Origin: Plasmodiophora brassicae
Taxonomy: Eukaryota > Endomyxa: Phytomyxea > Phytomyxea > Plasmodiophorida
Direction of reading: 5' to 3'
DNA length: 64,000 nucleotides
Assembly: GCA_036867785.1 (NCBI GenBank)
Contig: CP145422.1
Span: forward strand, 496,001-560,000
The notes under the pieces are model-generated. The model did not search any database, had not been told where the DNA came from, and saw only the letters and a program-made list of their open reading frames with translations. Shown one piece after another: positions 11,664 to 21,589 of the stretch. How positions within the stretch are numbered: position 1 is the first letter of the stretch; each line of letters starts with the position of its first letter. The translations under genes and the position numbers were made by a program.

Positions 11664-12203
11664 TTACCTACCCAGTGGGATCTGCCATGACGGGCGGCCC
11701 GTATCAATTCGGTACATGATGAAGATCGTTGGGGCCGACTGTGAAACCTGGAACTGGGGGGCGATTTCATTGGCCAGGCCCGAAGCGTCCTGTCCATAAT
11801 GGCAACCTACCCGAATGTACGTCCCCGGGTCGTACTTGCTTGCGAACATGGTGATCTTGGGATCGCGTGTCTGCGTGACATACCAGCCCGACAGGGGCAG
11901 GTCACTGACGAACGCATCGGGCGGTGGCGCTAGCGGGTGCCACTGTCGCGCCGTCTCGCCCACAACGGACATGACGCTGTCGAGCATGTCTCGGGGCATG
12001 TCGGTGTCGATAACGGTGATCCGGCGGAGTCGCTCGGCCATTGTGATGTCCGGTCCCCGATTCACCGCCACACCGCTCCGATCCTGCATTCGCGTATGTA
12101 TTGGGGAAGCCGGTTTACAGGAAGACGACACCGGCAGCGACAGCAGCAGTGACGACGTATATGATACGAGCAGGATCCACATGGGCGCCAGACGACGTCG
12201 CAT
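11664..12203 (-). CDS. small secreted protein, unknown
   Basis: 179 residues from the ATG at 12203. The N-terminus MRRRLAPMWILLVSYTSS continues into LLLSLPVSSSC and has the basic, hydrophobic and small-residue layout of a signal peptide. The mature part (about 150 residues) has few cysteines and includes DMLDSVMSVVGETARQWHP and WYVTQTRDPKITMFASKYDPGT. No family is recognised. It is followed on the same strand by another secreted-protein gene, so the two form a small cluster of exported proteins. Confidence 0.65.
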   Translation of the reverse strand: MRRRLAPMWILLVSYTSSLLLSLPVSSSCKPASPIHTRMQDRSGVAVNRGPDITMAERLRRITVIDTDMPRDMLDSVMSVVGETARQWHPLAPPPDAFVSDLPLSGWYVTQTRDPKITMFASKYDPGTYIRVGCHYGQDASGLANEIAPQFQVSQSAPTIFIMYRIDTGRPSWQIPLGR

Positions 12204-12317
12204 CAGATGAGGCGGCCGCTGTGTCGTGATGAACCGAGGACAGGTCAACCTGCAGGGTTGCGAACCGATATAAGACACACACGGGATGTACTCATCGATC
12301 TCATGACGGCAGGACAA

Positions 12318-12833
12318 TCAATACCTTGGCGATTGGACGGTAACTGGCAGGCTGACCGGTCGGCCCTGTCGGAAGGAGGTTCCCCGGTTCCGACGTAGGC
12401 GGTATGTCGGCCGGGCTATTCGGATTGTGATTCGTCGTTGGCCACCACAGGCAGCTGGCATTGCCCCAAGCACTGGGAGGAACAGTTGGACAGGCGCGGA
12501 ATTCATCGGGCAACCGCCCGTCACGTACCAGTAATGAAGAACGTCCCAGCAGCAGGATCCAGCCGAGCCGGAACGACGCGCCGCAAGCATACATTCGCCG
12601 TCTGTCATGCACGTTGACGCCGCCTCGGCAAGGTATGGCCCCTGCCAGTGGTAGAACACCTCCCCGACGCCGCAGTGCCCGAACTGGGAGCATCGCGCCG
12701 GCGGCGCACACCCGGCGTTGCCAAAGAACGGCCCACACCTCCAGTCCGCGCGCGGTCTCTCTCTCGTGTACTTCTGCCCGTTAACGATCCCCATCACCAC
12801 CGCCACCACTGCCATCACCATCACCGTCGCCAT
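12318..12833 (-). CDS. secreted cysteine-rich protein, hevein-like segment
   Basis: Starts at the ATG at 12833 with a signal peptide (ATVMVMAVVAVVMGIVNG). The mature part contains CGPFFGNAGCAPPARCSQFG followed by HCGVGE, which resembles the chitin-binding type 1 (hevein, CBM18) pattern CG..GA.C....CCS..G.CG, although one of the adjacent cysteines is missing. More cysteines follow (STCMTDGEC, SCCWDVLHYWYV, GGCP). The C-terminus is uncertain: another frame from about 12480 gives a Pro/Thr-rich tail, so a short intron there would change the end. A chitin-binding role is inference from the partial motif. Confidence 0.6.
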   Translation of the reverse strand: MATVMVMAVVAVVMGIVNGQKYTRERPRADWRCGPFFGNAGCAPPARCSQFGHCGVGEVFYHWQGPYLAEAASTCMTDGECMLAARRSGSAGSCCWDVLHYWYVTGGCPMNSAPVQLFLPVLGAMPAACGGQRRITIRIARPTYRLRRNRGTSFRQGRPVSLPVTVQSPRY

Positions 12834-13103
12834 CCCTCTAGCAGGCAGGCAGCACAGCCTCCTCCAGCTGTGACTCTCTGGCCCCCCACCACAGTGCATA
12901 ATATCTCCCACGCCCCGCCTGGTGGTGGGCGGTCACAGCTGGGAGTGCGGTGCCGAGGCGGGGGGAGGAACGGTCGTACGTACGTAGCTGAAAAACACGA
13001 ATAGGTATACTACGCCAGAACTGCCCGGCCCGGCCCCCGCACAAATGTCGCGCCTATATCCGGTCCACCCGCCGCAGCGGGAAAGCGTCATCCGGCCGGC
13101 CGC

Positions 13104-14510
13104 ATGGCGATACGGGTGCTGCAGGTGCCGCTGTCCGCTCGCCTGGCGGTCGTCGCGCTCCACGTCATCAATGGGGCGCTGTGCGCCCTGGGCCTGTATG
13201 GCGTGGCGAGGTGGATCCGGAATCCGCGACGGGCGACCTGGGCGAACGTGTACATCGTGCTGACGCTGGTCGAGGCGGTGGCGCGCGGCGGGTGGTCGCC
13301 CAGGCGCGCCGGCCGCCCCGTTGGGTGGGTTCGGCGATGGGCCCTGTGGCGGCATTTCCGAAGGTACTTTGATATGACGGTCGTGTACGATGGCAAGAAG
13401 GAGGACCTGGCGGCGGCCAAGCCGGTTGTCCTTGGCGGGCATCCACATGGTGTCATTGGTACGTCAGTGCCGTTCGGCTTGTATGACCCCCACAACCATT
13501 GACATGTGGATCAGGGGTCGCTCTTGTCGTACGTTGCGTCTGTCTGGGTTCTCGGTAACGGCCGGCTAAACTCGCGGCCAGGGCAACGCCGTCTTCGAGA
13601 ACGGGTTATTGCCCGAGTCAATGCCGTACAGGATAATGGCAACAGAGCCACTGTTTTACATTCCCCTGATGGGTGACTGGTGCCAAGGTGTGTGTGTGTT
13701 CAAATGCAAATGGCGGCCGTGCGACTCGCGGATTTTAAACGCCAGGTGATGCCCAGCGCTGAATCTTGCCAGCGTTCACGAAAGCAGCGTGGATTACTGC
13801 CTGCGGAATGGCATCTCAACCGTAATCGTTGTCGGCGGCGTTGAAGAAGCATTGGACTCGCGACCCAACACGCTGAGGTTAACGTTGGCCTCCCGGTCCG
13901 GGTTCATCAAGATGGCGCTCAAGGTGAGCGTCGTTTCGAGATCCATATGGGAGCGACGTGCCTTCTAACGGGTTTCGCTCAGCACGGCGCTCCACTTGTG
14001 CCATTATTGTCCTTCGGGTACGTCGATGGGCTGGCTCTGCGGGGGGATGGGCCTTGCATGTGACGGTGAGCGTTCCGCAGGGAGACTGACATCTACAAGC
14101 AGATCGTCCCAAACCCCCAGGGATCATTCCTGCGGCGGTATATACTTGATCTGCCTCGCCAGTCATTTGGTGGTTAGCTGACATTCGACCTAGGGTGCAG
14201 ACTGCGTTGAAGCAATGGGCCGGTTTCAGCGTCCCCGTTGTCGAACTGTATAATCCTCGACCTGTCAAGGTTACGACCGTCGTGGGGTCACCGATACCGG
14301 TCCCGAAGGTCCCCAACCCGACTCGGACCGACGTACGCTGTGCCGTGTTTCGTTCGCGTTTGACGAACCGTTAACGGGTCGCTGCGCGTGCAGGTGGAGA
14401 AATGGCGAGCAGTGTACATTGGGGAGGTCAAACGACTCTACGCCAAGTTCAGCCCGACCGCCTACCCAGTACCGCACGAACCGCTTCGGATCGTCGACGC
14501 CAAGCTGTGA
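13104..14510 (+). CDS. diacylglycerol acyltransferase, DGAT2 type
   Basis: Membrane acyltransferase of the MOGAT/DGAT2 family, making triacylglycerol from acyl-CoA and diacylglycerol. The N-terminus holds hydrophobic segments (LAVVALHVINGALCALGLYG). The catalytic block is GGHPHGVIG (HPHG). Then NGLLPESMPYRIMATEPLFYIPLMGDW, the CLRNGISTVIVVGGVEEALDS block, RSGFIKMALK, QHGAPLVPLLSFG and DIYKQIVPNPQGSFLRR follow the family order, ending in VYIGEVKRLYAKFSP and VDAKL. The blocks sit in different frames separated by several short introns, not all placed to the base. The stop at 14508-14510 fits the family end. Confidence 0.87.
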
Positions 14511-14658
14511 TCGAGGCAGGGTGCCTCCTCCAGCCGTGCGTGCCCAGCGAACCATCAGTGTATAGAATAGGGTATAAACAACGATGCGGGCGCCGGCCAG
14601 CAGGAACGCCATGCCCTGGTGCATGCATGTCGCTGGGTCGCGTGCGCGCACGTGTGTG

Positions 14659-16103
14659 TTATTGAACGATGGACTGCAGGACGCTGTCGACCGCTCGGTC
14701 GAACGCCGCCGGGTTCCTGAAGAACGAACAGTTGTTGGCGCAGTGGCCGGTGGAGGCCCGATCAGAGAACACAGTCAGGCCGCAGGCACACAGCGCGGGG
14801 ATGGGGACGCCCGTTGCCCGCATGCGCTCAAGCAGCGCTCGCCGGGCGTGCCTGCACAGGGTGGACGTCAGCGGGACGGCGACCTGACCCCAGAACACTG
14901 GACCCCACTCTTTGCTGGCGCCGCGCCCGCTAGCCGACGCCGACAGTCGGTTCTTGGCGCGGACCTCCTCTGCATAGCGTCGCACGCGCTCGTGCCGGTC
15001 CTCCTGCACAGGCCCGTTCGTGACGGCAGGTATCGGCATTGCACGGGGCCACTTACAATGTGCCCCACGTTGTTCTCCATCGACAGGCGCTCGATGCCCG
15101 CGTCCGACAGGATCGCATCGCCCTCCATCGTGTCGGTCATCGTTTCGACCACAGAGCCCTTCACCGACGTCGTCGTCGTCGTCGTCGTCGGATACCCGTT
15201 CAGCTGCTGCTGCTGCTGCGGGCGTCGCTGTTGCGCCCGCGACCGCAACGTCATGATGGCCTCCGCCCGAACCCGCGTCCGCTCCTGAACCATCTCCCAC
15301 TGGGCGCCGCTTAGACCCAGCGCCTAACCACCCGCCTGTATGCCGCCCGTCTACCTTGCGAACGGTCGCGCCCAGGTTCGCCAGCTGCCCTTTCGAGGGC
15401 GCCACCTGACGACCGCCGGCGGACGCCGGTCGTGCCCAGAACGCGGTCGCGTCCCGCCCCGTTGCATGCTTGGCCGGCACGGGCGGCGGCGACCTGTCCG
15501 GCGCCGCCGTCACCGCCTGCCCCGTCTTCGAGAACGATAACAGCGCCGATCGTGCCGCCATCGCGTTCGCCCGGATCTGCGGCGGCTGGGGGTCAGGCCA
15601 GAGATTGGCAGCGCCCGGCGCCCCATCCTACCTTGTCGCGTTCGCGATCCAACGCGGACCGGTTCGCCTGTTGCAGCTGGGCGGCGCGCTGCGACGCCAG
15701 GCGTCGCATCTGTTGACGCGTCGCCGCCATGTACTGCTCCAGGTTCGCTTGCTGACAACGTTCACTCGTCAGCAGCACGGCCGCGTCTGATGCACCCGCC
15801 CGCCCCCCTGACCAGAACGGCGTCCTGGTCGCGCTTCGCGCTGCGCTCCTGCGCCAGGCGCTCCTGGACGCGTCGTAACGTGGCGCGCCGGAACCGTTCC
15901 AGCGCCTGCTGGCGTTGCTGCCGGCGCTCGCTGGACTGGGCGTCGATGGCCGCCACGGTCTTCACCATCTGGACGCTGTGGTGCGCCTCCTCCTGCGCGC
16001 CCGCGAACCGCATGGCGTGCACGCGGATCGTCGTCAGCGGCGCGTTGCACTCCGGGTTGGCGACCCGCCAATCGGGCACGGCCAGCGCCGTCCGCCCGCT
16101 CAT
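14659..16103 (-). CDS. coiled-coil protein with Cys-rich C-terminus
   Basis: Starts at the ATG at 16103. The first 150 residues are largely helical and Gln/Arg-rich (SERRQQRQQALERFRRATLR, QMRRLASQRAAQLQQ), predicting a coiled coil. A middle exon carries polyGln and polyThr runs. The C-terminal part has IPALCACGLTVFSDRAS then GHCANNCSFFRNPAAFDRAV, a CxC...CxxxC arrangement that could bind zinc. Exons lie in different frames with short introns, for example one ending before PPQIRANAMAARSALL. No family is assigned; cytoskeletal or basal-body coiled-coil proteins are possible. Alternatively it is two genes, since another ATG exists at 15561. Confidence 0.6.
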
Positions 16104-16201
16104 CGCTCAATGGTGGGCGGGCCGACTCGTCACTGAGTGCCTCGGTTCGTGAGGCCACGCGCGTCGGCGAACGCTGGTGCCCACGTCGACCAATGATCGG
16201 T

Positions 16202-17576
16202 TCATACATTATTAGAAAGGCGTTTAGGCGGGCGGAGGCGCGGGACGCGATCCGGCCGCGGCTCGTTCAGGACGGGGGGCAGTCGGGTGCCGAGCGTACC
16301 GACAGTGACGACAGCGACGCCTAGAAGGACGAGGAAGGGCAGGAACTGGAGTTGGATGTCGCGGCCGGCGTCGAGGAGGGCGGACAGGGCCGCGGTGACG
16401 CCGACGCCCGTCAGGCTGGCGGCGCTCTGTGTGAACGACACCGCTCGCGCTTTCGTGGACGCCGACGACGCGTTGTTGACGACGACGGCGGCGCCGGTGA
16501 CCGTCATGGAGACGACGAGGGCGCGCAGGCAGAATGCGCCCGCCTGTGCAAGGTACCAGGCGGAGTCGTTGTCGATCAGCGACGCCAGGTACACGACCGG
16601 GATCTGCACCAGCGACAGCGCCAGGCCGACCTGCGTCACGCGAACGACGCCGAACGCGGCCACGACGACCGGGAACAGGAAGATCGTGGAGAGCGTGCGC
16701 ACCAGGCCCTGCCCGGCGAAGAAGTACGCCCGGTCCTTCCGGACGAACGCGGTCGTCAGCGTCAGGTCGGGGATCTGCAGGAGCATGCCCGACATGATGT
16801 AGGTGCAGGCGGCCACCAGGGGCAACCTGTACCGGGACAGGAACGGGTCGGATGTCAGCGAGCGGACGCGCTGGGCGGCGCCAGGCGGGCCGTCCGGTTC
16901 GACGTCGGGCAGGAACACGACGCAGACGGCCAGCGTCAGCAGGGCGGCCAGCGACGCGAACGCGCCGATGCCGAACGCGACGCTCTGCTCAGGGAACAGG
17001 CCCCGAAGCGCAGGGCACAGCAATGGCGTCTGCGAAACGCCAGTCAGAACGAGAGAGCCTTCTAAACGACGATGCGCCTACGATGGTGATTGCCAGGCCG
17101 AAGGAGCCCGTCAGGGCGCCGAAGGCGGCGCCCTGGTTGCGTTTGCAGGTGATGATGCCGAGGTACGCCTTGTTCAGGGACAGGTTGGCGCTCATGCCCG
17201 ACAGGGCCCTGCCCAGGCAGGCGACCCAGAGCGAGCGGGACAGGGCGACGGTGCCGGATCCGATGGCGGACAGGACGAGGCCGGTGATGATACCGACCCG
17301 CAGGCCATGGCGGTCGCAGATCCAGCCCCAGATCGGGTTGCTCACCGCGCTGGCCACCAGGTAGGAGATGCCCAGGGCGGATTTGGCGCACGACGCCGAC
17401 TCGGGGAACGACCGCACCAGGTCCTCCAGCAGGCCGATGATGAGCATGTTCTGCATGCCGTCGCAGAAGTGCACCGCCCAGAGGCAGACGCGAACAACGA
17501 CGCTGCTGTCGTAGATGCCTTTCTCTTCGGGGACGTCCCGCCCCGTCAGACTGGCCGCCGACGCTGGACGGATCAT
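16202..17576 (-). CDS. major facilitator superfamily transporter
   Basis: 440 residues from join(17576..17082, 17029..16202), with one 52-bp intron (17030-17081) between LAITI and TPLLCP. Roughly twelve membrane segments are visible. The loop between TM2 and TM3 has GWICDRHGLRVGI, the MFS signature G-x-x-x-D-R-x-G, and TM4 has LGRALSGMSANLSLNKAYLG. The nearest pattern is the drug or metabolite exporter type; the substrate is unknown. The open frame extends upstream of 17576 but without an ATG, so 17576 is the chosen start. Confidence 0.85.
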
Positions 17577-17771
17577 CGACGATGATGCAATACGATTAGA
17601 CGCGAACCGGTTTGGCAAACGATGGCCAGCCGGTCATGCAGCGGGGGGAGCGTCCGCATTGATCCGACCATTAGTCCAGCCAGGTTAAACCAATGCCTTC
17701 GGCGCGCTCGGGTTTACGTAACAGCAAGCGGCCTGATGAGCGGGCGTTAGTTCGAGACCAGGGTTTGTTCA

Positions 17772-19111
17772 TTACCGATGGCGTCGGTGTCGATCGTGGT
17801 CGTGACGACGAGGCGAACGCGAGCGGCGGTGGTGATGACGGTGAGGGGATCGTGACCGAGGTCGTTTGTGTGTCGGTGGCGACAGGGCCGGTCTTCGGTT
17901 GGAGCGCATGTGGTCGTGGTCGAACACCATCTGGTAGTTTGCGTCAGGCCCCTGGTGTCTGTCCTTCAGGGCCAGGCCGGACGACTTGTCGAGACGCTCC
18001 ATCTTGTCGCCGCGCTTCCACTTGTTCCAGACGCCGTACACGGACTGGGAGAAGTCGACATGGATCCGCCTGTCGTCGATCAGGACGTTCTCCATCTTCT
18101 TATACGCCTCCTCGCACTCCTTGTCGGTCTCGAACTCGATGAAGGCGTACTGCAGCGAGTCGTTCGTCTTGTAGTCCCGAATCACCTCACACTTCTTGAT
18201 GTTGCCGAACCGGGAAAAGATCAGCTCCAGATCCTCGGATCGGGTCCTGCCTAGACGTTTAGCTAGACGCACACGCAGAGGCGAACCGTTCCGCGACGTA
18301 CACCGGGTTCAGTTTGCAGACGAACAGGACGTTGTCGGGCGGGATGAAGTCAGCAGTGGGCAGGTCGCCAATCATCTCCAGCAGTTCGGCACGGTTGCGC
18401 TCCTCCTTCTGGGCAATGGTCTCTTCCAGTTCCGCTTCCGTCTTGCCGGCGTTCTGGTCCGCATCGAGGTCTTCGTCCTCGGCGATGTAATCGAGGTCCT
18501 GGGCGTCCCGCGTACGAACAGGCGACTGGTCGGGTACGACAAGGGTGGCCGGGTCCGGGAACGGATCGTCGAGAATGACGGTATGCCGGATTCGAATGTT
18601 CTTCAGCGGCCGATGTTGCTCGTCGACGAACACGTCGCCCAGCTTGTCGAGCAGGTCGATCCCCTCGGCAACCTCGCCAAATACTGTGTGCTGACCGTCG
18701 AGATAGTCAAGGTCGTCCGCCAGCGTGATGTAGAACAGGGACGCGTTCAGATTCGGGCCGGATGACGCCATCGCAACAGTACCTGCGAAGTGGTCAACGA
18801 CGCTGTTGAACGGATACAGACGAGGCCGACGCTATACCCTTCTTATTATGCGTCAAGTGCGGTCGTATTTCATCGTCAAAGAACCGGGCCTGCTGGCCAT
18901 ACAGGACGCCGAACAGGGAGTCGCCACCGCGCCCGGTCCCGGTCGGGTCGCCGGTCTGCGCGATGAACCCCCGCTCGACCTTGTGGAACACGCACCCGTT
19001 GTAGTACTTGACCTTGCACAGCTTCAGGAAGTTCTTGCAGGTCGCCGGACAATCATCCGCGTGCAGGTCGATGACAATGTCGCCGAGCGAGGTCTCGAGC
19101 AGCACGGACAT
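17772..19111 (-). CDS. PPIL4-type cyclophilin with RRM
   Basis: 409 residues from join(19111..18838, 18782..18302, 18246..17772); both introns are 55 bp. Residues 1-160 are a cyclophilin-like peptidyl-prolyl isomerase domain (SVLLETSLGDIVIDLHADDC, GFIAQTGDPTGTGRGG, VFGEVAEGIDLLDK). An acidic helical linker follows, then an RRM (NVLFVCKLNPV, LIFSRFGNIKKCEVIRD, YAFIEFE) ending in the family block LIDDRRIHVDFSQSV. The tail is rich in Arg, Ser and His (SRSPHRHHHRRSRSPRR), as in splicing factors. PPIL4 proteins associate with the spliceosome in the nucleus. The match over the RRM is very strong. Confidence 0.93.
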
Positions 19112-20576
19112 GAGCGCGCCACTCCCGCTGACTGACGGACCTGAAAACTGCGTCGCCGTGTCGCTGCGGCTTCGTCTGGTCCACGTGCGTCGAGCCCGTC
19201 GAGGCTGTCCAGGCTGATTCGGAATCTGAGCGCGCCGTTCGGCAATCAAAGTCGATGATCCGTTCGCCGTCGCCGAGCCATCCAATGGGCTCCTACCTGC
19301 GCGTCGGTCGGCATTCGTACTGGTGCGCGTCCCCGAAACGGCCTTCTGATTCGTGTTCGGCCATCGCTGGCGTACAATGCCTCGACGACAACGTCGTGAC
19401 TTTCCCGGCCGGCATCAATCTGGCGATCCGTCTGGCCAGTATCGGCCAATATTTCCATCCTATACGCGATCGGTGCCCTCAGTAATCCCGTCCGGATTGA
19501 TCATGGCGCCCCAGCTGGCGTTACCCGTTATCGACGACGCGAGCGAGACGGCAAAGTCGCCCGATAACAGTCACCAGGAAGGCCAATACCATATCGGACG
19601 GTGTCGCCGCGGCCGTTGCTGTGCTTCCCGAGGCGAACGCCAGCGACGAGGTCGTACGTGCCCAGGCCGCCCTCGAGGAGGCAACTGCTAGTCTCAACAG
19701 ACCAAAGGAAGACGTTGACCCCCTGACAAAGACCTACGTGCGCCTACAGGCAGAGCAGGTCTACTAGAAGAGCCGCGCCCGATAACGCTCCTGTCGTCTT
19801 ATGTACCGGGACAATGCGCTGTGAACGACGTCATCAATCAACAGACGTTATTCTCTGTTGTTTGTGTACTGGTCGGGCACGGATGCCCCCTGTACCCTGT
19901 CGCAGGGGTCCTTGCTGCGGCAGATGTCAGTGACGTGGGGAGCTGGGGGCAAGGCACATAGTAGGTCTCCCAGGCCAGGGCACAGGTCAACGTCGCGGTT
20001 CCGGGAGCGGCCGCGTATCGACGGGAACTCGAACGCCGTCGAAACCGTTGACACGAGCGACGAGCTGGCATCGCCATTCGCAGAGGCGACGCACGCAACT
20101 CGGCATCACCAGGGGCGACACGACCGCATGCAAATGAAACTCGAGCGTCCCCGTGCCTGCATGACCAGGCGTGCGAGTCTAGAGGTGGCACGTCGTCGTA
20201 ACGACTTCAGTCGACTCGGGGTATTGTGGAGTCGTTTACGTCGACTTCCATGCGCAACGGAGTCGCTCGAAGTCGACGTCGAAACCTGTTCAAGCCGCTC
20301 CAAGTCGCCTGGTCAAGTCGACGTGGAGTCGTGAAGTCGACTTCAGCAGCAAACCGTGACTCCCCCGCTGTGGAGAGCAGCGCAGCGTCCGTCATCGGAG
20401 CCGAGCACGGGGGCTCGTGTGGGCCCGGGGGAACGCACGTCAGAGCACCCTGGGCCGGGCAGCGCCCCCGGGAACGATCCCCACCGTTCGGCCGAACTCG
20501 TAGCCCCCAGCCGGATTCACACGCTTCACTTTGGTATCGTTGCCAACTGGGACGTACCTCCGGCTACATACCCCCG
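19112..20576. other. gene-poor stretch with an inverted gene fragment
   Basis: No gene is firmly supported. An open segment at 19500-19770 encodes a Glu/Ala-rich helical stretch ending at a TAG near 19765. A possible preceding exon (19380-19440) joins through a short GT-AG intron, so a small gene is possible but unproven. Around 20032-20067 is an inverted, imperfect copy (32 of 36 bases) of part of the mucin-like gene at 20577, with a stop just upstream of its frame. A GTCGAC-rich patch lies at 20210-20341. Confidence 0.35.
20210..20341. repeat. GTCGAC-rich degenerate repeat
   Basis: Five GTCGAC hexamers occur at 20210, 20240, 20272, 20317 and 20336, usually inside AAGTCGACTT-like or AGTCGCT-like variants, giving a patch of degenerate GTCG(A/C) units about 130 bp long. 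The copies are irregularly spaced and in both orientations because the core is palindromic. It could be a decayed satellite or a protein-binding cluster upstream of the gene at 20577. Confidence 0.5.
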
Positions 20577-20987
20577 ATGTCGTCGTCGCTCACGACCACC
20601 GTCGTTATCACCATCGCGCTGCTCGCCGGCGGCAATGCAAGCCCGCCGATTCGTCGCTCGCCAACCGCCGACGTCCCGACCAGCGCGTCGACGGTCAGCT
20701 CATCGCTCGTGTCAAGCGTCTCGACGGCGTTCCACCCGTTGTCCCGCGCCGAGTCGGCACCAGCCCGCACCTCGACCAGCGCAACGTCGCCCAGCTGGCC
20801 GGCCGCCGCGGTCGTCAGCCCATCGCCCACGCCAACCTGGACGTCGACCAAGTCGCTGACGGGCGCGTCACGCCTGTCACCGTGCCTGCCGGTCGACCTG
20901 GCGGTCCCGCTCCTGGCCCTCGTGCTGATGGCGCTCTCCGGCGCGATCGTCACCGGCGACGAGGAACCGGCGCCCCGGCCGACGTAG
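20577..20987 (+). CDS. small Ser/Thr-rich membrane protein
   Basis: 136 residues from the ATG at 20577. The first 21 residues (SSSLTTTVVITIALLAGGNA) form a signal peptide. The centre is about one third Ser and Thr plus Pro, like a heavily O-glycosylated stalk. Near the C-terminus is one membrane segment (DLAVPLLALVLMALSGAIV) followed by a short tail. This is the layout of a mucin-like surface protein or a GPI-anchored precursor. Low-complexity coding makes the call less certain; the opposite strand also has a long frame here. An inverted partial copy lies 650 bp upstream. Confidence 0.5.
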   Translation: MSSSLTTTVVITIALLAGGNASPPIRRSPTADVPTSASTVSSSLVSSVSTAFHPLSRAESAPARTSTSATSPSWPAAAVVSPSPTPTWTSTKSLTGASRLSPCLPVDLAVPLLALVLMALSGAIVTGDEEPAPRPT

Positions 20988-21589
20988 GGGACCCGCAACG
21001 CCATCGTCTCGCCCGACCGCTGCTGACCCGTCCCGTTGTGCAGGACGCCGCCGCCGCGACCGATCGCCGACCGTCGTCGAGGACGCCTCCTGGTCGGGAA
21101 GGCGAACGCGTTCGCCCAGGTCCAGCGACGGGCGGCGGCACGACGACCACCCTGGCGGCCGTGAGGAACCACTTTCTAACCGGGCAACGCAGTTGAATAC
21201 CATACAGCAAGCGACGTCATGCGAGCGGTCCCCTGTCGACCTTGGACGCGTCAATCGTACGTCGCGTTTGTCTCTGCGAGACGGGGCGGGGGCGGCCGTG
21301 TGCGGAAACGCCGACGCCGAAACGAAGGGGAGGCATTCAACGTTGAACGCAGTATCCGTGCAATGGTCCCACGCTGTCAGTGGTCCGGACGAGGGCGTCA
21401 CGACAAGTGTGGTGCCGGCCCAGCAACGCCTGGTGCGGACGTCAAGTCGAAGAGGCGAGGACGGCAACCCGGGACATTGTTCATTTGTGTGCGTCTCGAG
21501 GGCCGTGGAGGCGTGGACCCATCATCCGTCGTCAGCAGAGCGGCAGCAGCTCGTCCACGGAGTGCGCCCGACGGCAGTGCCGGAAGGCG

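Noticed and set aside
15020-15314. Plus-strand Ser- and Arg-rich runs over 15.0-15.3 kb
   Set aside because: They are the antisense of polyThr and polyGln codon runs in the coiled-coil gene on the minus strand.
19255-19767. Possible two- or three-exon gene with a Glu/Ala-rich end
   Set aside because: One GT-AG junction works, but no combination of normal-sized introns joins the last exon in frame, and no family is recognised. Left as an unconfirmed possibility in the gap entry.
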